Assembly: GCA_022825185.1 (NCBI GenBank)
Contig: JAJDYK010000351.1
Location: 1 to 18,040, forward strand
Length of the DNA: 18,040 nucleotides
From: Candidatus Latescibacterota bacterium
Lineage (GTDB): Bacteria > Latescibacterota > UBA2968 > UBA8231
Direction: 5' to 3'
The number at the start of each line of letters is the position of its first letter. Position 1 is the stretch's first letter. The position numbers and the translations under genes are program-made. Shown one piece after another: positions 1 through 6,885 of the stretch. Below the pieces are notes generated by a model that made no database searches, had not been told where the DNA came from, and saw only the letters and a list, made by a program, of their open reading frames with translations.

Positions 1-16
1 AAGAAGGAGGAGTTTT

Positions 17-1042
17 ATGAACACACCAAACCTACCCGAGGATTACGCACGTCTCCTCGCAGACGTGAAGGAGCGCGTCCGCGCTGCCCAGTACGCAGCT
101 CTCAAGGCGGTGAATAAGGAGCTAGTCGGTCTGTACTGGGATATTGGTCGGATGATCGCGGAGCGGCAAAAGGTCGAAGGCTGGGGCAAGTCGGTGGTTG
201 AACAACTGGCCAAGGATCTGCGGGCGGAATTTCCCGGTGTGCGGGGATATTCTGCCCAGAACCTATGGTATATGCGGCAGTTTTTTCTGGAATACCATGA
301 AGATGTAAAACTCCAACCGCTGGTTGGAGAAATCAGTTGGGCCAAAAATTTGGTTATTATGGGGCGCTGCAAAGACCCGCTAGAGCGGGAATTCTACATC
401 CGCATGACCCGTAAGTTCGGCTGGACGAAAAGTGTCCTCATCCACCAGATTGAAAACCAGAGTTATGAAAAGTCCCTTTTGGGCCAAACCAACTTCGACC
501 AAGCCTTGACGCCGGAACTGCGCGCCCGTGCTCAGCTAGCGGTCCGCGACGAATATACGTTCGACTTTCTCGCGCTGGGCGACGAGCACGGCGAACGGGA
601 ACTGGAAAAAGCCCTCATTGCCCGCGTCGAGGACTTCCTGCGCGCCATGGGAGGGATGTTCGCCTTCGTTGGGAGTCAGTTCCGGCTGGAAGTGGGCGGT
701 AAGGAGTACTTCGTCGACTTGCTGTTATTCCACCGTCGTCTGCGCTGCTTAGTGGCGATTGAGCTGAAGGTTGGCGAGTTTCAGCCAGAGTTCGTAGGGA
801 AAATGCAGTTTTACCTGACCGCTCTCGACCGGCAGGTGCGCGAAGAGAGCGAAAAGCCATCCATCGGTATCATCCTCTGTAAAGAAAAGAACCGGACAGT
901 GGTCGAATACGCCCTGCACGACGCCGGCAAGCCCATGGGCGTGGCAACCTATCACATCAGCAAGCAACTGCCTAAGGAACTCAAAGGTCAATTGCCGTCG
1001 CCACAGGAAATTGCCCGACTGCTGGAGATTAAGGACTTGTGA
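17..1042 (+). CDS. YhcG/DUF1016-family PDDEXK nuclease
   Basis: 341 residues, complete. The start ATG follows a strong AAGGAGG ribosome site at about 4-10. The N-terminal part (about 8-150) is the helical, winged-helix-like DUF1016 N domain, recognisable by the segment LVGLYWDIGRMI (37-48) and by YSAQNLWYMRQF (78-89). The C-terminal part (about 170-330) is a PDDEXK nuclease fold: E225, D234 in FVDLLLFHR, and the E249-L-K251 pair in VAIELKVGEF, followed by KMQFYL (262-267), typical of the family. All catalytic positions I can place are intact. Family members are thought to act as DNA nucleases linked to restriction, recombination or mobile DNA, but the exact substrate is not known. It stands alone here, with no methylase or partner beside it. 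Family assignment is firm; biological role is inferred. Confidence 0.93.
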   Translation: MNTPNLPEDYARLLADVKERVRAAQYAALKAVNKELVGLYWDIGRMIAERQKVEGWGKSVVEQLAKDLRAEFPGVRGYSAQNLWYMRQFFLEYHEDVKLQPLVGEISWAKNLVIMGRCKDPLEREFYIRMTRKFGWTKSVLIHQIENQSYEKSLLGQTNFDQALTPELRARAQLAVRDEYTFDFLALGDEHGERELEKALIARVEDFLRAMGGMFAFVGSQFRLEVGGKEYFVDLLLFHRRLRCLVAIELKVGEFQPEFVGKMQFYLTALDRQVREESEKPSIGIILCKEKNRTVVEYALHDAGKPMGVATYHISKQLPKELKGQLPSPQEIARLLEIKDL

Positions 1043-1149
1043 AACTGGCTCGGGTCAATAACAGCAGCCCATGGGAAGTTTCCGGTGAATTGCCCCAATA
1101 AACTATGCAGCGCAGCCTGCCGAACCAACTTAACGCGCTGGAGGAGACT

Positions 1150-2718
1150 ATGGCAGAGCGAACGGTCGCGCCCAACTACGGCATCATGTACAACTGGGAC
1201 GGTGCGCCGCACGGCGCCAGCGAGTACCCCCAGTCGCTGGCGCAGTTCCTCGACAAAGTGTACGCGCCCTTAGCCGATACTCAGGTAGGGGCCTTGTGCT
1301 GGTGCGTGGGCGTCCACGAAGTGCCTTGGCCGTCGCAGCAATTGGATGTGGTCGGCACATCGACCGAGCGGCGCTACGATTCCGTGCAGACGATGCGCCA
1401 CACTGAAAACATCCGCGCCTTTTTCGAGCGGGGGGACGATTTGTACGGAGCGCTGGTGCAGCGCGGCCGCGAGTTGGGCATGGCGGTACTGCCGTCGCTG
1501 CGCATGAACGACAACCACTTCTGGGACTTGCGCCCGGGCGATCTGGGCAGCTTGCAACGAGCCGATTTGACGCCGCTGAGACAGCAACACCCCGAGTGGC
1601 TCTTGGGTGAGGAGCAGGCACCGGGCTGGGCCTCGACTTCGTGGAATATGGCCATCCCCCAAGTGCGGGCGTACATCTTGCAGCGCGTCGTCGAAGCCTG
1701 CCGCTTGGCCGATTGGGACGGCGTCGAATTGGATTGGCAGCGGCACGCCTTCCACTTGCCAGCCGACGATGCGTACCGCCTGCGCTACGTTTTAACCGAT
1801 CTCATGCGGGCCGTGCGAGCGCAAACCGACCAGATCGCCGAGGAGCGGGGGCGGCCCTTTCACGTGGCCGTGCGGGTGGCCACGACCTTTGAAGCCTGCC
1901 GCCGCATTGGCTACGATGTCGAGACTTGGGTGCGGGATGGTTTGTGCGATGTGGTTATCACTGGCGGCAATTCGGGGACTGATCCAGGGGCCGAGGTCGA
2001 GCAATTCGTCGAGCTATGCCGTCCCCACGGCGTGCACTTCTACGCAGGCTTTGACTCGGACGGGCGGCAACAGGCGCGACGCTTGCGGCCCCACGGGGCG
2101 TGGCGAGTGGATTGGTTTCGCGGCTTGGCGCAGGATCAGCTAGCGCGCGGGGCGGACGGCGTGTACGTATTCAACTGGCACGGCCACGCCCAGACGCATC
2201 GACCATTGCTCACTACTATGGGGTCGGCGGAAACCTTAGTCGGCTTAGACAAAGTGTACACCGCCCTGCACCGCAGCATTGGCCCCAAGACCGGGAACCG
2301 GGTGGATGCCGAGCGCGACGATCGTTTGTACGGCGAGGTGCCGGTGACGCTGTATCCTACGCTGACGGACTGTGGGCCAGTCTTTCACGTCCGCGTCGGC
2401 GACGAGGTCGAGACCGAAGGCGAGTTGACAAGTGCCGAGTTGCAAATCGAAATGGCCCACTGGTCGCCCGCCGATCAGATCGAGGTGGCGTTGGACGGAG
2501 TCGCGCTGCCAGCGCCAGAGGTGCGCGATGCCGCAGCCGAAGATGCGGCCGATCCAAGCGATGTGTCGGAAAACGCTTGGCTCTGTTGGAATTTAACCGC
2601 AGCACAGGTGGGACGCGGCGTCCACCAAGTCCGGCTGCGTCTGCTAGAGCGGGATGGGCGGTTGCGGGTGTCCTTGCGAGTCGAGCAGGTGGAAATCTAT
2701 TTGCAGTACCGACGGTAG
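1150..2718 (+). CDS. GHL10-like TIM-barrel glycoside hydrolase family protein
   Basis: 522 residues when started at the ATG at 1150, which has GGAGGAG at 1140-1146 upstream. An in-frame ATG at 1105 would add 15 residues with no good ribosome site. The first two thirds reads as a TIM barrel: YGIMYNWDGAP near the N-terminus, a strand with MAVLPSLRMNDNHFW, then the acidic strand DWDGVELDWQRH, where the D/E residues sit at the position expected for catalysis in GHL10/DUF187-like hydrolases, and later VYVFNWHGHAQ. The last ~130 residues look like a beta-rich accessory domain. No signal peptide is visible, so a cytoplasmic enzyme is likely. The substrate is unknown. The following operon of oxidoreductases fits a carbohydrate-breakdown setting, but 229 nt separate them. 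Confidence 0.68.
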   Translation: MAERTVAPNYGIMYNWDGAPHGASEYPQSLAQFLDKVYAPLADTQVGALCWCVGVHEVPWPSQQLDVVGTSTERRYDSVQTMRHTENIRAFFERGDDLYGALVQRGRELGMAVLPSLRMNDNHFWDLRPGDLGSLQRADLTPLRQQHPEWLLGEEQAPGWASTSWNMAIPQVRAYILQRVVEACRLADWDGVELDWQRHAFHLPADDAYRLRYVLTDLMRAVRAQTDQIAEERGRPFHVAVRVATTFEACRRIGYDVETWVRDGLCDVVITGGNSGTDPGAEVEQFVELCRPHGVHFYAGFDSDGRQQARRLRPHGAWRVDWFRGLAQDQLARGADGVYVFNWHGHAQTHRPLLTTMGSAETLVGLDKVYTALHRSIGPKTGNRVDAERDDRLYGEVPVTLYPTLTDCGPVFHVRVGDEVETEGELTSAELQIEMAHWSPADQIEVALDGVALPAPEVRDAAAEDAADPSDVSENAWLCWNLTAAQVGRGVHQVRLRLLERDGRLRVSLRVEQVEIYLQYRR

Positions 2719-2880
2719 CTCCCTTCAAAAACTGACCGGCGGTTTTCGCCTCGCACCGGCCAGTGGGCCGCGTCCAATTTGAAAATGTGCCAGTCGTTTG
2801 ACTTTCTGCGCAAAAATATCTTGAATACCCGATTGCCCTCAGCGCACTAGGTGCTCTGCGGACAAACTGCGCGTTTCGCT

Positions 2881-2900
2881 GGGCAGCTACGTGGCTGCCC
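2881..2900. other. Perfect 7-bp hairpin in the leader of the methyltransferase gene
   Basis: GGGCAGC at 2881-2887 and GCTGCCC at 2894-2900 enclose the loop TACGTG. It lies 48 nt before the start codon at 2948, inside the 229-nt gap after the TIM-barrel gene. There is no T-run after it, so it is not a classical terminator; it could be an mRNA leader structure or an operator. The remainder of the gap shows a weak TTGACT at 2798-2803 with no convincing -10 partner. Confidence 0.35.
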
Positions 2901-2947
2901 AATATCCAACGAACCAAAAGCCAGCTCAGAAAAGGAGAATTAAATCC

Positions 2948-3784
2948 ATGAGCGAGTCGAAGAGCGATGCAACATATACGATGGGACGCACCCAAGGGGA
3001 GGAGGAGCGTCTGATCCTGCAGTCGCAACTGTACGAAGCCGTGACGCGGCGCTTTTTTACAGAAGCGGGCATCAGCAGCGGGATGAAGGTGCTCGACATT
3101 GGCAGCGGTGCCGGAGATGTGGCCATGACAGCCGCCGAATTGGTCGGTCCAGAAGGGGCCGTCGTAGGCGTGGATGTAAATCCGGCGATTCTCGAAACGG
3201 CACAGGCACGGGCGCAGGCGGCCGGGTTTTCCAACGTCGAGTTTGTCGCGGGGGATGCCCGGACCTTGGAGTTGGGAAACGACTTCGACGCCGTAACTGG
3301 TCGGTTGGTTCTCATGTATATGGCCGACCCCGCCGACGCCCTGAAACAGCTAGCGACTCGCCTGCGCCCGGGGGGGATCGTGGCTTTTCAGGAGGCTGAT
3401 TTCACTCCCTACCGACAGATGTATAATCCAGATACACCCCAAACGAACAAGCTAATCGATTGGGCTATCGGACTGTTTGAGCAGGCCGGGGCGCATATCG
3501 ATATGGGCTTCAACCTGTACCACGCATTCGTCGAGGCCGGCCTGCCCGAGCCATACATGCATTGCGAGTATCCGGTCGGCGGCCCGGAGTCTTGGGCCGG
3601 GTACGAATTTGCTGCCAACAGCTTTCGCAGCATGCTCCCGCTTATGGAAGAACTCGGGATCGCCACGGCGGAAGAGGTCGATGTAGAAACGATGGCCGAG
3701 CGAGTTCGGCAAGAAGTGGTGGCGGCGAAACGTCCGCTTGCCCTGCCGCCCCATGTAACCGCTTGGGCACAGCTTGCGAGCTAA
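2948..3784 (+). CDS. Class I SAM-dependent methyltransferase
   Basis: 278 residues from the ATG at 2948, preceded by AAGGAGA at 2932-2938. An in-frame ATG at 2891 would add 19 residues of low-complexity leader and has no ribosome site. Motif I is KVLDIGSGAGDVAM (47-60), the SAM-binding glycine loop; the acidic end of strand 2 is GVDVNP (74-79); motif post-I/II is AGDARTL (101-107) and the motif IV region is DFDAVTGRLVLMYM; LRPGGIVAFQEAD is the usual post-motif strand. This is a UbiE/small-molecule type methyltransferase; the substrate cannot be read from sequence. It is the first gene of a tight run: the next gene begins 3 nt after its stop codon. Confidence 0.9.
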   Translation: MSESKSDATYTMGRTQGEEERLILQSQLYEAVTRRFFTEAGISSGMKVLDIGSGAGDVAMTAAELVGPEGAVVGVDVNPAILETAQARAQAAGFSNVEFVAGDARTLELGNDFDAVTGRLVLMYMADPADALKQLATRLRPGGIVAFQEADFTPYRQMYNPDTPQTNKLIDWAIGLFEQAGAHIDMGFNLYHAFVEAGLPEPYMHCEYPVGGPESWAGYEFAANSFRSMLPLMEELGIATAEEVDVETMAERVRQEVVAAKRPLALPPHVTAWAQLAS

Positions 3785-3787
3785 ACA

Positions 3788-4864
3788 ATGAGCAAGTGGA
3801 AAATCGCCGGGATCAACTTCGACCATCTGCACATGGGCGACAATCTGCGCATGGCCTTTGAGCACGCAGACGTCGAGATCGTCGGCATCTGCGACGAGCA
3901 GCCCGAGCGCATGAAGCAGGCGTGCGAGGATTTCGCCATTCCAGCCGACCGGGTTTTCAGCGACTACCGGGAATGTCTGGAAAAGACCCAGCCGGACATC
4001 GTCCTCTTGTGCCCGGCTACCGCCGAACACGGGGAGTGGACCGAAAAGGTCGCGCCTTTTGGCGTACACATCATCATGGAAAAACCCTTCGCCGCCACCC
4101 TCGCCGAGGCGGACCAGATGCAGCGGGCCATGGAGGGGACGGGCAAATTGTTGGCGATCAACTGGCCGCTGGCTTGGTATCCACCGCACCGCACGGCGCG
4201 GCGGCTCATCTCCGAAGGCGAGATCGGCGAGGTGATCGAAGTCCACTACTACGACGGCAACCGAGGGCCGCTGTGGCACCTCGCCGACAAAGTGGAGCGC
4301 ACCGCCGACGTCGTCGAGCGGGAAAAGCCCACGAGTTGGTTTTACAAAAAGGAGGCGGGCGGCGGCTCCCTGCTGGACTATCTAGGCTACGGCACCACAT
4401 TGGGCACCTGGTACATGGACGGCCGGGCACCAATTGAGGTGACAGCCACCGTAGATCAGCCCCAAGGACTCGAAGTAGATGAACACTGCATTGCGGTGGC
4501 GCGCTACGAACGGGGCCTATCGAAATTCGAGACGCGCTGGGGCACCTTTACCGACCCCTGGACCCTGCAACCCCAGCCCAAGTGCGGCTTCGCGATCGTC
4601 GGCAGCGAAGGCACGATCAGTTCCTACGACTACGAGGAGGTAATCCGCGTGCAGACGCGGGCGCAGCCAGCGACCGAGGAACGGCCGGTGGACGCGCTCG
4701 AACCGCCGTTTCAGAATCCCGTCCAGTACGTGATTCACTGCATCGAACAGGACCAACCCATCGAGGGGCCGCTCTCGCCAGCGCTGTGCCGCATCGGCCA
4801 ACAGATCGTCGATACGGCCTACCAGAGCGCCGCGCAGAAGCGCACGTTACCGCTGATTCAATAG
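3788..4864 (+). CDS. Gfo/Idh/MocA-family oxidoreductase (atypical nucleotide and catalytic motifs)
   Basis: 358 residues, starting 3 nt after the methyltransferase stop, so probably translationally coupled. The N-terminal Rossmann half ends with IIMEKPFAATL, where E98-K99-P100 is the family EKP motif holding the catalytic lysine. The C-terminal half begins near IGEVIEVHYYDGNRG and contains GGGSLLDYLGYGTT (191-204). Two features are odd. The usual GxGxxG loop at the N-terminus is replaced by AGINFDHLHMGD, and the catalytic histidine normally found in a GGGxLxDxGxH segment is not present. This may be a specialised subfamily with a different reaction. These enzymes usually oxidise or reduce sugars or cyclitols with NAD(P). 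The neighbouring paralogue keeps standard motifs. Confidence 0.88.
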   Translation: MSKWKIAGINFDHLHMGDNLRMAFEHADVEIVGICDEQPERMKQACEDFAIPADRVFSDYRECLEKTQPDIVLLCPATAEHGEWTEKVAPFGVHIIMEKPFAATLAEADQMQRAMEGTGKLLAINWPLAWYPPHRTARRLISEGEIGEVIEVHYYDGNRGPLWHLADKVERTADVVEREKPTSWFYKKEAGGGSLLDYLGYGTTLGTWYMDGRAPIEVTATVDQPQGLEVDEHCIAVARYERGLSKFETRWGTFTDPWTLQPQPKCGFAIVGSEGTISSYDYEEVIRVQTRAQPATEERPVDALEPPFQNPVQYVIHCIEQDQPIEGPLSPALCRIGQQIVDTAYQSAAQKRTLPLIQ

Positions 4865-4866
4865 CT

Positions 4867-5985
4867 ATGGCAGAAAGCCAAGACAGCGGCTATGGCCGAG
4901 GCAAAACCGGGTCGGAGACCGCAGTAGCAGCCCCGGATTTGCCCTACCAGCCGCGCGATCCAGCGACCTATCGTCCGCAGATCGGCCTGATCGGCTGTGG
5001 TGGCATCTCCGAGATGCACTTGCGGGCCTATAAAAACGCCGGCTATGAGGTCGCGGCCCTGTGCAGCCGCGACCAGGGACGCGTCGAGCAGCGGCAGCGG
5101 CAGTTCTACCCCGAGGCCGATACATACCTCGACTATCGGGATCTGCTCGCTCGCGACGATATCGAGGTGGTGGACGTTACGCCCCATCCGCAAGAGCGGC
5201 TGCCGATCCTTGAAGCGGCCATTGACGCGGGCAAACACGTCCTCAGCCAGAAGCCTTTTGTGCTCGACTTGGATGTGGGCGAGGCGCTAGTTGCCCGGGC
5301 AGAGCGGCGCGGCGTGCAACTGGCCGTCAATCAGAATGGCCGCTGGGCACCGCATTTTAGCTACATGCGCCACGCGGTGGCCGCCGGCTTAGTCGGCCAA
5401 GTGCAGAGCGTCGAGTTCGCCGTGCACTGGGACCACAACTGGATTGCTGGGTCCGCTTTTGACGCGGTGGAAGATCTGGTGCTCTACGATTTTGGGATGC
5501 ACTGGTTCGATATGGCGACGGTACTCTTGGGCAGCGAGACGCCGCAACGGGTCCACGCCTCAGCCCGACACGCAGCCGACCAAGACGCCAAACCGCCGCT
5601 TTTGGCCCAAGCGGCGATTGAGTGCGCGGGCGCACAGGTGACTATCTTCTTTGATGGCAACACTCGCCAAGGCCAACAGGACCGCACGTATCTGGTCGGC
5701 ACGGAGGGCACAATAGGGGCTAGCGGCGTGGATTTGACGGAGCAAGAAGTCGTCTTGTACACCGCAGCAGGAGTAGCCCGGCCGCAGCTTGTGGGGACGT
5801 GGTTTGAGCAGGGGTTTCACGGAACTATGGCCGAACTACTCTGCGCTGTCGAGGAGGGCCGCGAGCCTAGTAACAGTGCCCGTGCCAATCTCGCGAGTTT
5901 AGCACTGTGTTTTGCAGCCGTGGCGAGCGCCCACCGTGGCGAGCCGATAGTGCCGGGGACGGTGCGGCGATTGCCTGGCCATTAA
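4867..5985 (+). CDS. Gfo/Idh/MocA-family oxidoreductase (canonical motifs)
   Basis: 372 residues from the ATG at 4867, 2 nt after the preceding stop codon. The reading frame is open much further upstream (to 4582), but that stretch overlaps the previous gene and is not homologous. The first ~36 residues are a polar, proline-rich extension before the Rossmann fold begins. GLIGCGGISEMHL (40-52) is the NAD(P)-binding loop. LSQKPFVLD (126-134) is the EKP-equivalent motif with Q in place of E and catalytic K129. YDFGMHWFD (207-215) supplies D208 and H212, the usual catalytic pair. Likely an NAD(P)-dependent sugar or inositol dehydrogenase acting in the same pathway as its upstream paralogue; substrate unknown. 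Confidence 0.92.
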   Translation: MAESQDSGYGRGKTGSETAVAAPDLPYQPRDPATYRPQIGLIGCGGISEMHLRAYKNAGYEVAALCSRDQGRVEQRQRQFYPEADTYLDYRDLLARDDIEVVDVTPHPQERLPILEAAIDAGKHVLSQKPFVLDLDVGEALVARAERRGVQLAVNQNGRWAPHFSYMRHAVAAGLVGQVQSVEFAVHWDHNWIAGSAFDAVEDLVLYDFGMHWFDMATVLLGSETPQRVHASARHAADQDAKPPLLAQAAIECAGAQVTIFFDGNTRQGQQDRTYLVGTEGTIGASGVDLTEQEVVLYTAAGVARPQLVGTWFEQGFHGTMAELLCAVEEGREPSNSARANLASLALCFAAVASAHRGEPIVPGTVRRLPGH

Positions 5986-5998
5986 GCCGCCTACAATT

Positions 5999-6015
5999 TT
6001 GCCGACAGACGGCAA
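5999..6015. other. Small hairpin before the PhyH-like gene
   Basis: TTGCCG at 5999-6004 pairs perfectly with CGGCAA at 6010-6015 around a 5-nt loop. It sits in the 48-nt gap between the second oxidoreductase and the oxygenase gene, just upstream of that gene's ribosome site. No T-run follows, so a terminator is unlikely; an mRNA-stability or spacing element is possible. Confidence 0.25.
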
Positions 6016-6033
6016 TTCGCTTGGAGGTTTCCC

Positions 6034-6882
6034 ATGGATGCAACCTGCCTGCAATATACTTTGACTGAGGAGGAGCGCCGCCAATTTGAGGAGGACGGCT
6101 TCTTCATCGTCCGCGATGTGCTGCCCTTGGATTTAGTAGCACAGCTCATCCCCATAGTCGATCGCCTCGACGCCGAGGCCCGGCGACAAAAGGGGTTGGA
6201 AAAGCACCAGATGCACAACTTTTTCGACTTTATCGGCAAAGACGAACTCTTTTTGGAGTTGCTCGACTGGCCCAAGACATTCGCCAAGGTATTTGGGATT
6301 TTGGGCTGGCACATTCAGCTCTACCACACGCACTTGATCGTCACTCCACCTTTAGACGGCGTCGTGCCCGCGCGCAAGCGGCTGGGCTGGCATCAAGACA
6401 GCGGACGGCTCAACATCGACATGGAAACTGAGCCCCGGCCGAGGGTTTCGCTCAAGGTGGCGTATTTTCTCACGGATTGCACCGAGACCAATCGCGGCAA
6501 CTTCCACGCCGTGCCCGGCTCGCACCTAAAAAACAAGCTGGAAATGCCAGCGGACGAGGACTTAGACCCAGCAGGCGCAACACCGATCCAAGTAGCGGCG
6601 GGCGACGCGGTATTTTTCGACCGGCGCATCTGGCACGCAGCCGGCCACAACTCATCGCCCGATGCGCGCAGGGCGCTGTTCTACGGCTATAGCTACCGCT
6701 GGTTGCGACCGCGCGACGACATGACGGTGGAGCACCTGATGGACCGCTGCGACCCCATCCGCCAGCAGCTACTAGGTGCCGGCCCAAGCGGCGGGCACGG
6801 CTACACTTCGCCGAAAGAAGAAGACGTGCCGCTGAAAGCGTGGATCCGCGAGCATCTGGGTGAAGAAGCAGTGGTTCAGTAA
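6034..6882 (+). CDS. Phytanoyl-CoA dioxygenase (PhyH) family Fe(II)/2-oxoglutarate oxygenase
   Basis: 282 residues; the start ATG is preceded by GGAGG at 6023-6027. The double-stranded beta-helix oxygenase signature is visible: H120-x-D122 in LGWHQDSGR for iron binding, then the distal histidine in IWHAAGHNSS (H201 or H205), and an arginine of ARRALFYGY (R212/R213) suited to binding 2-oxoglutarate. FHAVPGSHL (157-165) is the typical PhyH strand. The N-terminus (EEERRQFEEDGFFIVRDVL) matches the family opening. Expected to hydroxylate a small substrate using O2 and 2-oxoglutarate; substrate unknown. It is the last gene of the + strand run and ends 3 nt from the convergent polymerase-like gene, with no terminator visible between them. 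Confidence 0.92.
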   Translation: MDATCLQYTLTEEERRQFEEDGFFIVRDVLPLDLVAQLIPIVDRLDAEARRQKGLEKHQMHNFFDFIGKDELFLELLDWPKTFAKVFGILGWHIQLYHTHLIVTPPLDGVVPARKRLGWHQDSGRLNIDMETEPRPRVSLKVAYFLTDCTETNRGNFHAVPGSHLKNKLEMPADEDLDPAGATPIQVAAGDAVFFDRRIWHAAGHNSSPDARRALFYGYSYRWLRPRDDMTVEHLMDRCDPIRQQLLGAGPSGGHGYTSPKEEDVPLKAWIREHLGEEAVVQ

Positions 6883-6885
6883 AAC

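Noticed and set aside
2735..2765. Possible terminator (GGCG, loop GTTTT, CGCC) after the TIM-barrel gene
   Set aside because: Only a 4-bp stem and no T-run follows, so the case for a rho-independent terminator is too weak.
3452..4279. 275-codon open frame on the - strand across the methyltransferase and first oxidoreductase
   Set aside because: It lies opposite two well-supported genes and its translation shows no family motif.
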